From assembly GCF_029407905.1 (NCBI RefSeq), contig NC_073643.1:30346001-30410000 (forward strand): a stretch of DNA of 64,000 nt. The letters are read 5' to 3'. The position numbers and the translations under genes were made by a program. This stretch comes from Bubalus kerabau. Taxonomy: Eukaryota; Chordata; Mammalia; Artiodactyla; Bovidae. Below the pieces are notes generated by a model. The model saw only the letters and a program-made list of their open reading frames with translations. It ran no database searches and was not told where the DNA came from. This document shows, piece after piece, positions 24,466-36,810 of this stretch (its first letter is position 1; each line of letters begins with the position of its first letter).

Positions 24466-24658
24466 GTATTTCAAGTTCTCATTTCCTCTAGCTTAAATTC
24501 CTATAATAGCCTCCTAAGTGACTGCCCTAACTTCCCTGAATTAAGACTTCAGCTCCACAAGGCAAAGCTCTCTCTCCCTTGCCCTCAAATCATCAGTAAC
24601 TTGTGAACTCTTTCTAAAAGCAAAATTCTATGTAATAGCAAGACACTCTCTGATCTAT
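24466..24658 (+). mobile_element. L2 LINE fragment
   Basis: CCTATAATAGCCTCCTAAGT and the following C-rich text follow L2 sense order. It probably continues after the next SINE. Confidence 0.45.
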
Positions 24659-24973
24659 GGCCTTCCCTGATAGCTCAGTTGGTAAAGAATCTGCCTGCAA
24701 TACAGGAGACTCTGGTTCGATTCCTGGGTTGGGACGATCTGCTGGAGAAGGGACAAGCTACCCACTCCAGTATTCTTAGGCTTCCCTTGTGGCTTGGCTG
24801 GTAAAGAATCCACCTGCAATGTGGGAGACCTGGGTTCGATCCCTGCATTGGGAACAGCCCCTGGAGAAGGGAAAGGCTACCCACTCCAGGATTCTGGCCT
24901 AGAGAATTCCATGGACTGTTTAGTCCATGGTGTCGCAAAGAGTCAGACACGACTTGAAAGTGAGCGACTTTCA
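24659..24973 (+). mobile_element. Dimeric Bov-tA SINE
   Basis: Two tRNA-like heads: GGCCTTCCCTGATAGCTCAG at 24659 and GGCTTCCCTTGTGGCTTGGC at 24780, joined at ACTCCAGTATTCTTAGGCTT. The body has the near-palindrome CCATGGACTG...AGTCCATGG (24909-24930) that marks this subfamily. Confidence 0.87.
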
Positions 24974-25210
24974 CCTTCTCCAATCTATCCCAAATCTACC
25001 TTCATAGCCCTGCACTTTTCCTGACTACTCCTTCGTTCACTGTTCCTTCGAGCTGGACTAAGCCTGTCTCACACCATGAAGCCATTCCTAACTCTCCTGT
25101 CAGAAGTCAACCTCTGACTCTACTGCTGCCAAAACATTTATTGCTCCCTTAAAATAACTATTATATTTTGCCTCAGACCATGATCTCTAGTTTTATGTCC
25201 TTACAAGATC
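24974..25210 (+). mobile_element. L2 LINE fragment, possible continuation
   Basis: C/T-rich sequence such as GAAGCCATTCCTAACTCTCC resembles the L2 region that usually follows. Diverged, so only weakly supported. Confidence 0.35.
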
Positions 25211-28004
25211 CGGTTAGGAATCTTAGGAAGCTAAGAAACATGTAACCCAATGTCTCTTTTGGGAGGGAACTGTCTTTATCATAAAAACACTTTGACACCA
25301 ACTTAGCTTAGCAAAAGCTACAGCTTTAAAGTATAATTATGCATTCCTGCAATTCAGATAGGTTGTTAAGAATGTTGAATTTCTCAATAACAGAATAGGG
25401 GTTAGTGCAAACTCTAACTAAATCCTTAAAAGTCAGGAATTTCCTGCTGACAAATAAGTTGAGTTATAACCTCACAACAGTGAGATAATATTAGTCATAC
25501 ACTTCACCTGTATGATGAATTTGGGGGTACTTCAGATACGTATATACTGGTTACAGCATATGCCAATGGGTACATATACAGCATATACCAAGATACAAAT
25601 ACAAGGATGGACCTCCAGCTGTTTCCCTGACCACACCACCTGATCCCTTTCTAAAAGAGAATTTATCCTGGGGTAGGCCAACTGTATGTTCTAGTCCAGG
25701 AAAGTAAAACAGGGAGGAACAGGAATTTATTAGAACTAAATCACCGCTTTGGCTGCAAACTAAAAAAAAAAGTGTCCAGCAACTTCTAGTGCTGATACCC
25801 TGAAGCACCCTATCTATCACACTGGCTTGGAGATATAGCTTAAGCTTTGATTCCAAGCGCTACCTCAATATTCTTCCAATAAATCTCTCCTTCTCTTCTC
25901 GTTTCCTTTTGGGCTTACATAAAACAAAATCACTCTGTGTTGCTGCCAAGCAAAAAGTTTAAAATAAATCTGATGCTTTCAAAATGCTGAAGATTCCTTC
26001 AAAATTAAATCTTTAATACTCCAGTTTTAAGCAGAAATCAAAGCTGTGGAAAAGAGCCTCTTCCAAATTTTCAAATTACAAGTTTATTTAACATTTTATT
26101 ATTTAAATGGTGTGACGCTAGTAAATTAATATAAGCCTGCTTGTGCTTTCCCAAATGAGCCATTTGAACATTCAGTCTAGCAGAATACCCATAGGATTCA
26201 GAGAATTTGGGTTTTAAATTTGTGTGTAACTCCAGAATGTCAAAGATCTGGCATTCTTATACAGTGATACTCTCCTTATGACACATCATTTTATAGCTAT
26301 TTTCTTCTTTATTATAACTTCAACACTGACTACAGTCTGGTGAATTTTCTCTTTTTCCAGTATAAATATTGTAGGACTTCAAAATATATAAATGCTCTGA
26401 AGCTTGATTCTCCTACATAAGAAATTAAATAGGAATTTATAAATGTATTTATGAATTTGAAAGACCAAAGATCATACATGTCAACCAAACATATCTACAA
26501 AGCCTTTTTTCAATGTGAACTTTTCACCTTTTAAAAATATAAAAAGTATAATTGCTTACAGTCAGTGAAATTACAAATTAAGAAAAATTAAATGATGAAT
26601 GGTGAAACTCATTCTGAGAATTCAGAAATAAAAACATTCAAACTGAAAACTAAAAAGCAATGTTGATCCAATTATATTTGTAAAGGGCTACTGGCATTTC
26701 TTTTTCAAGTATGCCTGAAAATTTTAATTTGAATTCCTCAGAATACAAAGGTCTGCTCATGTATACGTTAGTTTTTTCTGATGACTTTTTCTTTTTTTGG
26801 AAACTACTTATTAAATTCCTTATTTTTTGTTTTACTGAGAGCATATAAATAGTAAGCGTATTTAGAGGCATAGAATGAGGGAGACTTTTCACTTCTTTTA
26901 TCAAAGACTACAATGTTCAAATTGTTTTAAATAAGGTACACTCCCCTACTTTTATAATTTAAAAAAACAAACAAACAAAAAAACCACATTTTAAATATTT
27001 GGCCACATTTCTCAAAACCATGCCTCACACTAACACCAAATAATTTCCAAATTAGCACACTTGGAAAACTTCATTCCATTTATGTGTTTCTATAATTTGA
27101 AGGTTTTTATAACAGTTCAATTATGAATGTTTTAAAAACAATCGAAAATAATTTTATCCACAAATCCTCATACCAACCTGAACTTTAAAGACTACCAAGC
27201 AAATAAAATAGCAACTTACTCTTAAAATGTTTAAAACCTTTTCTTACTTGAAACATGCCAACACTTAAATCAATCTACTAACACTAAACTTAGAAGCCTT
27301 TCTTTCAAAATAATTCTTCCAAACTGTCTGTACTACTGGCCCAAAACACTTATGTTTTCTAAACCTTCAAAAAAAGCTAACGACACTGTATTATTCAGAT
27401 ATAAATCAGGAGCAACTGTAAGACTCTATTATTTTAACAAAATTTTAAGAAATCTAGGATACTACTGATGTTTGAATTTCTGAGATATTTAAAATGTGGG
27501 AAAAAACATGCTGATGAGAAATATTTACAGAAGTTTAATTTTAAGATGTCTTTCTAGGTAGCAAAGAGATTCTAGGATTAAACCTTTATTTTTTAAAATT
27601 TATAATTATGTCAAAATTTTGAGGACTATCTGGAATTTATATGTTGATACATAGCAGAAAAAATTAAAAAAGCAAAAACTTGAAGCAATTTCAATTTTAT
27701 TCCCACCTAATCTAATTAATCTCTTTAGCACTTCATACATTATGAAGCTAGTATTATTTGACCCCAAAGTTTTCACCGCTCCAAAATTTAAAAATAGAAA
27801 TGTATATCAAACATGGTAATTATTTTTGGTTGAATTCTTCTGTCTTAAGCTTATAGCATATGCTGACTTAAGGGTCAACTGAAAAAAATTACTCTCTTAA
27901 GGAACTACATTTATAAGCTTCCCCTAGTCCTAACTTTAAAGATGAAGTTAACGTAGTTGATACTGGCAAATACAGATAATAGTAGTGAGCAAAACATTAA
28001 ATGA
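25211..28004. other. Intron 2, AT-rich, unannotated
   Basis: Nearly 2.8 kb with no SINE or LINE that I can name. No coding content. It stands out as a repeat-poor block within a repeat-dense intron. Confidence 0.5.
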
Positions 28005-28143
28005 GGGACTTCCCTGGTGGTCCAGTGGCTGGGACTCCATGCTTCCAATGCAGAGGGCCCAGGTTCGTTCCCTAGTCAGGGAACTAGATCCCGTATGCCA
28101 CAACTAAGACCCAGCACAAGCAAACTAAATGTTTTAAAAAAAT
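28005..28143 (+). mobile_element. CHR-type tRNA-Glu SINE
   Basis: Head GGGACTTCCCTGGTGGTCCA, B-box-like GGTTCGTTCCC and body GGGAACTAGATCCCGTATGC typical of cetartiodactyl CHR elements. Exact 9-bp duplication ATTAAATGA at 27996-28004 and 28144-28152. Confidence 0.88.
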
Positions 28144-28152
28144 ATTAAATGA

Positions 28153-28607
28153 ATATAATACTAATAAATATTACAAGGGACTATGGTTTGTGTACTCACC
28201 AGTGCATTCTAAGATACCCAGCACAGGTATATGCTCAATAATTAGTTGCTGACATCCCAGTAAAGATGTGAAGGAACTTAAGCAAACCCGATACACAGAA
28301 ATTACACAAACACTAACTTGGAGAAAAAAACATAGCAAGGCAACCTCTGCATTCAGAAAACTTCATACCAGCATTTTTTACATAAAATGTCACATAACAT
28401 GCATTTACTCTCACATAGTACACATTCAATAAATCCCAGCCCCTTTTCCTTCCCACTTCCTTGTTAGCAGTGTATATCTAAAATATTTACTTCATAAAAC
28501 TCAATTAACATCAAAACTTTAAGAATACAACTGCATAAAACAATCCATACCTGAATGTAATCGGTAAATATAAAAAGACAGACATGCAAAGCATTGACAA
28601 ATCTTAG
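28153..28607. other. Intron 2, unannotated
   Basis: No supported feature. Confidence 0.45.
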
Positions 28608-28999
28608 ACTATGTGTGTGTCCACCCAAATTTTTTATATTGAAGCCTCTAGCCCACAATGTGATGGTATTTGAGGATGAGACCTTTGGGAGACAATTAAG
28701 CATAAATGAGGTCTTAAGAGTCAGACCCTCCTAATGAAACTACTGCTTTTATTAGAAGAAATGGGGCAGGGGGCAGTTATGGAGGGCAGGCAGGAGAGCG
28801 GCCCTCCCCAGGTACCGCCCCACCTCTGCGAGGACTCAGCAAGAAGCTGGCGTTGGGCAAGACAGGAAGAGAGGTTCTCACCAGAACCCAACCAGGCTGG
28901 CACTGTGATCTCAAACTTCCAGCCTCTGTAACGGTAGGAAAACAATTTCTGTTCTTTACATCACCCAGTCTATGGTATTTTCTTACAGTAGCCCAAGCT
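28608..28999 (+). mobile_element. MaLR-type solo LTR (MST-like)
   Basis: Ordered landmarks: AATGTGATGGTATTTGAGGA, GCGAGGACTCAGCAAGAAGC, CTTCCAGCCTCTGTAACGGT and CACCCAGTCTATGGTATTTT. Non-coding, with no internal sequence attached. Confidence 0.65.
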
Positions 29000-29217
29000 A
29001 AAACAGCAAAGCTACTATTTTGAAGGAAAGATGATACTGAAGGATGTAATGATCAAAAAACAAATTATGGCCTCCAAGGGCCTAGCTTGGTAGAAGAAAT
29101 AATATATTAAAATTCCCATACAGAGTAGAAAATGGTACAATGGAGACTTTAGAAAAGCAAGATTACTATCTTGTTTAACATTTAGGGACAGGTGAGATGG
29201 GGGAAGGGAGGGAGGCT

Positions 29218-29325
29218 CAAGATTTGAGTGGACATATATATGACTGATTCACGTTGACGTATGGCAGAGATCACCGTAACATTGTAAAGCAATTATCCTC
29301 CAGCTAAAACAAAAACAAAACAACT
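29218..29325 (+). mobile_element. Ruminant L1 3' end fragment
   Basis: TGACTGATTCACGTTGACGT and AAGCAATTATCCTCCAGCTA followed by an A-rich tail match the bovine L1 3' terminus. Heavily 5'-truncated. Confidence 0.65.
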
Positions 29326-30339
29326 AGGGAGGCTTAGAAACAAGCAAAAGTGACAAAGGATAAATAGAATCTGGACACAGAAAAACTGAAAGGGAAGAAA
29401 GCAAGCAAGCAGTCTCAGAATTTTCACACACACAACACTCAAAATGCTGATACCAGTAATGTTTTCTAAATATTTAAAAAATATTTCTTTAACAGATGAA
29501 GACAAGTTTTAATTTTTCTATTCACATATTTAATCCAGCTCCTACACTGCACCACATTTTGAGCAAGGCAATTTCAGCCCCATCAAAGCCTACAGAACCA
29601 CAAACAGAAACAAATAGAAAATCTGATCAATGAATGTCAGATATATGGTAGTTTCTATGGAGAAAAGGAGATCCAAGACAGCTTTTCAGTAGATTCATAT
29701 GCACTTGAATGGAGCTGGCTGAACAGTCTTAAAGGACAAGTCGAAGTTATCCCATGAAGAAAAATGTCAGAGGCAAAGATGATGACAGAAATATGTTGCA
29801 ATGTAATGCTAGCAAAACAGAGCACTGCATACTCAGTGAACTGCAAATCACTTGGCAAAGTTATATACGGTGGCAAGAGACAGGACTGGGAAGGTAAATA
29901 GAACTCAGATCAAGAAAACAATTTTAAAGACAAAAACAGTATCCGTTTAACAGGATGAAAGTTTAAGAAAGAATGATACAAACTAGTAATACTATACAAG
30001 GGAGGCTTCAAATGAAACTTCAGAAGAGAGTGACCCTATATCCTAGTTAGAACAGTCCTGGTCTCCATCTGTACACCTGGTGTTCTGCCCAGCTTACCAT
30101 GTGCATCATATTTAATGAAGTATTATTAATAATTACATTAAAATGCACAGTTTTGGTAACCTCTCTAATTTGTACTTCCAATTTCTATGACCTTGTCAGA
30201 CTGTTTGTGAAAACCATGTGTAATGAAGAATGCTTCCACTTAAACACACAGTTAAATCTGAAAAATGACAGAAACAGCCAATCTCTCTCTCTCACCTGTC
30301 TCAGGCTCAATTTAATCCTTCCGTTTCAAAGACAGTAAG
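29326..30339. other. Intron 2, unannotated
   Basis: No supported feature. The right part may already belong to the LTR that follows. Confidence 0.45.
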
Positions 30340-31760
30340 CAAGGGTGGCTAGGGCAGCTAACTTCTTTGGAGGGAGAGAAGTGGTCAACACTGTCTTCAC
30401 TAATGTTCCACTGGTGTACCGGCCGGTTGTATAGTGGCCCGTGACTCTGAGAGATACACACAGCAGCCACGCTACCAGTCAGGAGAGTTCATGGGTACAT
30501 ACAGAGCAATTAATTAAGATACCAAGTTGTTACTCCATCCACAAAGTGAGAAATTAAAGGTTCTTTCTCTTCCCTACACATGTAAGAATGGTCCAATGAA
30601 GCTAGTTAATGGATGTATTTGTGAAGTAATAAGAAATATGCATACTGGTCTCTGCTCCTAGATCCTAAGAGCTCCTAAAACCCTTGAAAATAAAGGTTCT
30701 AAGGAGAATCTTTTGTTCTAATATTTAGTCTCTGGTCCCAGTTCCTCACAGAGAGCTACTAAATTTCTTGGAATTTCCTGGGTGATAAGTCTTTTATTCT
30801 CATGAGGTAACTCTGACTCTTGGTAGGTTCCTAGATGGGGACTGGTCACCAGAAACATCGAGTCGTGATTAGAAGTTTGAAGCTTTCAGTCCCACTTCCC
30901 ACTGTCATTCTCTGGAGAGGGGCTAAAAGTGGAATTAATCATCAATCGTGCCCAGTTGATAAAACCTCAATGCTATGTTAAGTTGCTTCAGTCGTGTCCG
31001 ACTCTGTGCGACCCCGTAGACGGCGGCCCACCAGGCTCCCCCGTCCCTGGGATTCTCCAGGCAAGAACACAGGAGTGGGTTGCCATTTCCTTCTCCAATG
31101 CATGAAAGTGAAAAGTCAAAGTGAAGTTGCTCAGTCGTGTCCAACTCTTAGCGACCTCATGGACTGCACCCTAATAGGCTCCTCCGTCCATGGGATTTTT
31201 CCAAGCGGAGTGGGGTGCCATTGCCTTCTCAAAAAAATAAACATCTATAATCTATGGGGTTCAGAGAGCTGAACTGGTGAATCTTGGTCTGGATTGGTGA
31301 ACAGTAATGTGTCCACATGCTGGGAAGGTGGTGCACTCCAACCTCCACAGGCATCTCATCTTCTGCTCAGAACCTTTCTGGACCTCACCACAGGTATCTC
31401 TTCATTTGGCTATTCATTCATAACCTTTAATATCCTGTGTAATATTAGTAAACCAGTAACCTAGATAGTAAACAGTTTTCCTGAGTTCTGTGAGCCACTC
31501 TAGCTAATTAACAGAATCCGAGGAAGGGGTTATAGAAACCTCTGATTTTGAGCCTGTTGTTCAGAAAAACAGGTTTAACAACCTGGAGTTGTGACTGGTC
31601 TGCAGATGGTGGTGGTGGGAGGCAGCACTGTGGGGCTAAGCCCTTAACATGTGAGATCTGACGCTAACTCTGAGTACAACATGTAACAACTGAATCGTAG
31701 GAGACTCAGAATTACTTGGTGGGAAAACCTCCCCAACAAATCTAATGTCAAGACTGTTGT
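30340..31760 (+). mobile_element. ERVL-class solo LTR (MER21-like), split by a SINE
   Basis: Landmarks in sense order: CAGCAGCCACGCTACCAGTC, ACCAAGTTGTTACTCCATCC, GGGGACTGGTCACCAGAAAC, TGGGGTTCAGAGAGCTGAAC, CTGAGTTCTGTGAGCCACTC and AGCCCTTAACATGTGAGATC. It is interrupted by the Bov-A2 at 30976-31230. No viral genes are present. The family assignment is from memory and the ends are approximate. Confidence 0.6.
30976..31230 (-). mobile_element. Bov-A2 SINE inside the LTR
   Basis: Antisense dimeric Bov-A2 with the joint AATGCATGAAAGTGAAAAGT. It lacks a few bases at the right (element 5') end and interrupts the ERVL LTR. Confidence 0.87.
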
Positions 31761-32064
31761 GAGTATAACCAGCAAGGAGCAAGACTTCTAGGCAATATTT
31801 GATTCGATAAAAGGCAAAGCATTTTGGACTTTAACTGAAAATCAGGAAAGAGAACACTTTATAATTAAACTATCAAATCTTGATAAGTGTACTTCTTTCT
31901 CAAAATTAGACTTTTCTAAGTTTCTCAAGTATCAACAGAATCCTAAAAGATAAAACTAAGAAGTCTTGGTTATACACATCAGTATTTTTATTTCACAGGT
32001 CACAAAACAAAACTATCAGAGACTTTTTAAAGCTTAATGTATGCTTTTTCCTATGAAGCAAAAT
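31761..32064. other. Intron 2, unannotated
   Basis: No supported feature. Confidence 0.45.
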
Positions 32065-32240
32065 CTTTCAACCTCAGCACTACTGATATTTTGGGTTTGA
32101 TAACCCTTTGCTGTGGGTGTTATCCCACGCACTGGAGCACTCCAGGCACTCACTGTATCCTGATGCCAGCTGCACCCTCCATTTATAACAACCAGAAATG
32201 TCTCCAGATGTTGTTATCCCTGGCTGAGAACAGTTATGAA
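32065..32240 (-). mobile_element. MER20 (hAT-Charlie) copy
   Basis: CAACCTCAGCACTACTGATA, CCAGAAATGTCTCCAGATGT and CCCTGGCTGAGAACAG follow MER20 in antisense. Slightly shortened. Confidence 0.7.
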
Positions 32241-32530
32241 GTATTGAAAAGGAAAGTGAAGTAAATTACATCATTAAATGCAACCTTGGAGATAAATCCC
32301 ACATCTCAAAATTCTCACACATCTTCAATTATTTTTCCTTAAAGACTGTTAAGTATTTTACTTACATTTAAATAAAAGTATGTATTTATTCAAAACTAAT
32401 TTTAAGATAGTAGGAAACAATCTTTAAGATATGTCCATTTTGGGGTGGGGAGTATTTTCACTTCTTCTGCTTGACTAGGACTTCATGACATTTTGAGGTT
32501 CACAGCATGTTCTCAGTATTCAGTCAACCT
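32241..32530. other. Intron 2, unannotated
   Basis: No supported feature. Confidence 0.45.
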
Positions 32531-32542
32531 AAGGGCAGAATG

Positions 32543-32817
32543 GGAGAAGGCAATGGCACCCCACTCCAGTACTCTTGCCTGGAAAATCCCATGGATGGAG
32601 GAGCCTGGTGGGCTGCAGTCCATGGGGTCACTAAGAGTCAGACACGACTGAGCGACTTCACTTTCACTCTTCACTTTCATGCATTGGAGAAAGAAATGGC
32701 AACCCACTCCAGTGTTCTTGCCTGGAGAATCCCAGGGACGGGGGAGCCTGGCGGGCTGCCGTCTATGGGGTCGCACAGAGTCGGACACAACTGAAGCGAC
32801 TTAGCAGCAGCAGCAGC
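32543..32817 (+). mobile_element. Bov-A2 SINE, complete
   Basis: Sense Bov-A2 from GGAGAAGGCAATGGCACCCC to an AGCAGCAGCAGCAGC tail. Exact 12-bp duplication AAGGGCAGAATG at 32531-32542 and 32818-32829. Little divergence suggests a young insertion. Confidence 0.95.
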
Positions 32818-32829
32818 AAGGGCAGAATG

Positions 32830-33229
32830 TAGCTTTTTGTAACTTGTTGTTTAGGATTATTTACAAATAAGTAAACAAGGGCCACACGGAGGGGCGGGGC
32901 AGGGCTGGATTTACCGTAACAAAATGTCAAATACAGTCATAAAAATTAAAGATATACCTTTGTATTTGAAGTTTCTTTTACTGATAAATAAATATGACTA
33001 CCTATCTCAGGAATGGGAGAAAAAAAGGCAGATACATGCCAGAAATAACAATTCCATCTACCCATTAAAACAAAGACCACCTTTTCCTATACAGTTTAGA
33101 CCATCATGAGACTATTTTAAACTCAAATTATTCCTAATACAATAGAAGCATACCTTATTTAAAAGCAACTTTATCAAGCTACTCTATTATTTTAAAAATA
33201 AAAATCTAGCAAAAAGACTGAAAACAAAG
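32830..33229. other. Intron 2, unannotated
   Basis: AT-rich; no supported feature. Confidence 0.45.
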
Positions 33230-33427
33230 GGACAAATCATAGTTTAATAAATGAGGGAAACGGAAAACAACAAAAAGCAATAAACAAATGCAAAGACCCT
33301 GGAGTAAAAGAAAAGAAAGCACATTAAAATGAGGTAACATTTTTCATCTATCAGATTTTCAGACTTAAAAGTCTAATAATGCTCAGTGCTGACACTGGAC
33401 AGGAAACTTTGATATACTGTTTGTATA
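33230..33427 (+). mobile_element. Old L1 (L1M-type), left part
   Basis: AAAATGAGGTAACATTTTTC, CTATCAGATTTTCAGACTTA and the following text match an old L1 3' region. It resumes after the BovB at 34755. Confidence 0.5.
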
Positions 33428-34750
33428 CAGTTCAGTTCAGTCGCTTAGTTGTGTAGTCGTGTCCGACTCTTTGAGACCCCATGGACTGCAGCACGCCAGG
33501 CCTCCCTGTCCATCACCAACTCCAGAAGTTTACGCAAACTCATGTCCACAGGGCCGGTGATGCCATCCAACCATCTCATCCTCTGTCGTCACCTTCCCCT
33601 TCCTTCGATCTTTCCCAGCATCGGGGCCTTTTCAAATGAGTCAGTTCTTTGCATCAGGTGGCCAAAGTATTGGAGTTTCAGCTTCAGCATCAGTCCTTCC
33701 AATATAGTCAGGACCGATTTCCTTTAGGTTGGACTGGTTGGATCTCCTTGCAGTTCAAGGGACTCTCAAGAGTCTTCTCTAACACCACACTTCAAAAGCC
33801 TAAATTCTTCAGCACTCAGCTTTCTTTACAGTCTAACTCTCACATCCATACATGACTACTGGAAAAACCACGGCCTTGACTAGACGGACCTTTGTTGGCA
33901 AAGTAATGTCTCTGCTTTTTAATATGCTGTCTAGGTTGGTCACAGCTTTTCTTCCAAGGAACAAGTGTCTTTCAATTTCATGGCTGCAGTCACCATCTGC
34001 AGTGATGTTGGAGCCCCCAAAAATAAAGCCTCTCACTGTTTCCATTGTTTCCCCATCTATTTGCCATGAAGTGATGGGACCGGATGCCACAATCTTCCGT
34101 TTCCTGAATGTTGAGCTTTAAGCCAACTTTTCACTCTCCTCCTTCACTTTCATCAAGAGGCTCTTTAGTTCTTTGCTTTCTGCCACAAGTGTGGTGTCAT
34201 CTGCGTATGTGAAGTTATTGGTATTTCTTCCAGCAATCTTGTATCCAGCTTGTGCTTCATCCAACTCAGCATTTCTCATGATGTACTCTGCATATAAGTT
34301 AAATAAGCAGGGTGACAATATACAGCCTTGACGTACTCCTTTCCCAATTTGGAACCAATCTGTTGTTCCATGTCCAGTTCTAACTGTTGCTTCTTCACCT
34401 GCATACAGATTTCTCAGGAGGCAGGTCAGGTGGTTTGGTATTCCCATCTTTTTAAGAATTTTCCACAGTTTGCTACACAGTCAAAGGCTTTGGTGTAATC
34501 GATAAAGCAGAAATAGATGTTTTTCTGGTATTCTCTTGCTTTTTCTATGATCCAACAGATGTTGGCAATTTGATCTCTGGTTCCTCTGCCTTTTCTAAAT
34601 CCAGCTTGAACATTTGGAAGTTCACAGTTCACGTACTATGGAAACCTGGCTTGCAGAATTTTGAGCATGACTTTACTAGCATGTGAAATGAGTGCAATTA
34701 TGCGGTAGTTTGAGCATTCTTTGGCATTGCCTTTCTTTGGGATTTGAATG
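33428..34750 (-). mobile_element. BovB LINE, 5'-truncated, broken
   Basis: Antisense BovB of about 1.3 kb. The minus strand encodes reverse-transcriptase pieces: CFIDYTKAFDC (motif A), an intact catalytic FTYADDTTLVAESKE near 34170-34200, and the C-terminal half, but these are split by frameshifts and stops. The 3' end (left edge) carries GTTCAGTTCAGT repeats. It is inserted in an old L1. Confidence 0.94.
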
Positions 34751-34754
34751 AAAA

Positions 34755-34870
34755 AAAAAATGTTTTTGAAGGTCAGCTGGCATTATCTATCAAAACAATA
34801 ATGCACATAAACTCCAACCCATAAACCCCATTCTTGCAACTGTGCCAACATAATTATGCTCACTTAAGCA
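34755..34870 (+). mobile_element. Old L1 (L1M-type), right part
   Basis: GGCATTATCTATCAAAACAA followed by AATGCACATAAACTCCAACC is the L1 text expected after the left part at 33230-33427. The BovB therefore landed inside a pre-existing L1. Confidence 0.5.
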
Positions 34871-36039
34871 TCGTTTGAATTGTTTTAACTGTGAGCAACC
34901 CTTTAAGACCATCAAAAAGGACGCTAAATAGAGTCAAAGAATTGAATACACACGACCCCAAAAAAATCAGTGATGTGTTTTGATAAAAGATATATAAATA
35001 CAGCAAGTTACAAAAACCAAACTGCAGAATTTGGTATCACGTTTTTTAAAAGAACCTTTACACATACATGCATTTACAAAAAATCTATTAAGAATATACA
35101 CAAAATAGGTTAACAGTATAGTTTGATTTTTCTTTATTCCTGTGAGCATTTTTAAAATAAAAAGCTTTTAAAACTAGACAGGCTTCTCCAAAGGAGTATT
35201 AATTTCCATAATCTTTGCACATGATTTTAATCTAACTTATTACAGATACAATAATTAAATTAATGATCCATTAAATTCAGAATGCAGTTATTCTAACCAA
35301 GCTTGTTAACCAATATGGAGATATAAAATTGAAAAGCATATATGTGATATTCCCCAGATTTAAGATACTTGTAGAACTTTCAGTCTTTTTAGAAACACTG
35401 AAAGTTCTACAAGTATTTGTATTTACCACTTGTCCATATACTCACCTAACATTTTGGAATTTTTTAAAGTGGCCCAATCCAAACAAGAAAAAAGATTAAT
35501 AAAGTGGCCAAATTCTAGTTGTGGCATTCACTTCTGCCAAATGCTAGAGCAACTAAGATGGCAAAACCAAATGCCAGAGATCACATTTATCAGAAAAGTG
35601 GATGACAAGGTAACAAGGTATACCCATGAACCCTCTAATATGAACAGTTAGGACAAAATTGTCTTATAACAGCCTATTAACAGGAAAACCCAGAGTTTAC
35701 CAACAGTCTTCACAGGTGATAACAGAAAACCAGGCCATATTCTACCCACTTCAATATTACTCTTTGCAGAAATATTCTAATGTGCAAAGGCCCTAGAAAA
35801 GGTGGACCAGTCTCCAGTTAAAGAACCACTTGGAGAAAAAAAGACCAAAATCTCAAAAGTTACCTTGGAATCCTCATGGACAGTACCCTTAAAATAAGAC
35901 CAGAATAAAACCGTCTCCAGAAATACTAAATTCACTTTAGTACAAACAATTCTGAGTGAAATATTTTGTTGTTAACAAAAAGCTATCTCACCCTCCTTCC
36001 CAACAATACATAATAGTGCAAAAATTACAGATACACTTG
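34871..36039. other. Intron 2, unannotated
   Basis: AT-rich. Contains a perfect hairpin at 35364-35417. No coding sequence or known repeat seen. Confidence 0.5.
35365..35416. repeat. Perfect inverted repeat (hairpin)
   Basis: Arms ATACTTGTAGAACTTTCAG (35365-35383) and its exact complement (35398-35416), extended inward by one T-A pair, leave a 12-nt loop. Confidence 0.95.
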
Positions 36040-36050
36040 TAAAACCTCTT

Positions 36051-36363
36051 GAAAAAAGTGAAAGTGAAAATTGTTCAATCGTATCTAACACTTTGTGACC
36101 CCACGGACTATACAGTGGATGGAATTCTCCAGGCCAGAATACTGGAGTCTGTAGCCAGTCCCTTCTCCAGGGTATCTTCCCAACCCAGGGTCAAACCCAA
36201 ATCTCCCAGGTGGATTCTTTACCAGCTGAGCCACCAGGGAAGCCCAAGAATACTGGAGTGGCTAGCCTATCCGTTTTCCAGCGGATCTTTCCAATCCAGG
36301 AATCAAACCAGGGTCTCCTGCACTGCAGGTGGATTCTTTACCAGCTGAGCTACCAAGGAAGCA
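36051..36363 (-). mobile_element. Dimeric Bov-tA SINE
   Basis: Antisense. Two heads: one ends at CCACCAGGGAAGCCC (about 36244), the second at CTACCAAGGAAGC (36362). They share the junction seen in the other dimers. Exact 11-bp duplication TAAAACCTCTT at 36040-36050 and 36364-36374. Confidence 0.9.
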
Positions 36364-36710
36364 TAAAACCTCTTAAATCTAACTTCAAATCCTTGTACAG
36401 TATGTATTTTCTCATTTCACCACCTGTAAATAGTATCACCTACCTCCCAATATGACAAAGGTAAGATTTTTGGGTGATTGAGAATAACAAATTCAAGATG
36501 CATACATTAAAGAGGCATATACATTCCAGCTAAAAGTACATCAGTCTCACTATCTATATGCTTCAAATTTATACCTCTGCAAAATTACAATTACTGAAAA
36601 GTTTCAGCATTTGACATCACTGGAAAATGATCAAAATTACAAATGTTAGGGTACATCAAGTCACCTACCTTACTAACTCTTTCAATCAATATCCCCTAAT
36701 AGTTTTTTTT

Positions 36711-36810
36711 GGAGAAGGAAATGGCAACCCACTCCAGTATTCTTGCCTGAGAAATCCCACAGACAGAGGAGCCTCTAGTCCCTAAGGTTCTAAGAGTTGG
36801 ACGCAACTTA
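36711..36810 (+). mobile_element. Bov-A SINE fragment
   Basis: GGAGAAGGAAATGGCAACCC to GAGTTGGACGCAACTTA. One monomer, with an internal deletion after GAGGAGCCT. Confidence 0.75.
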
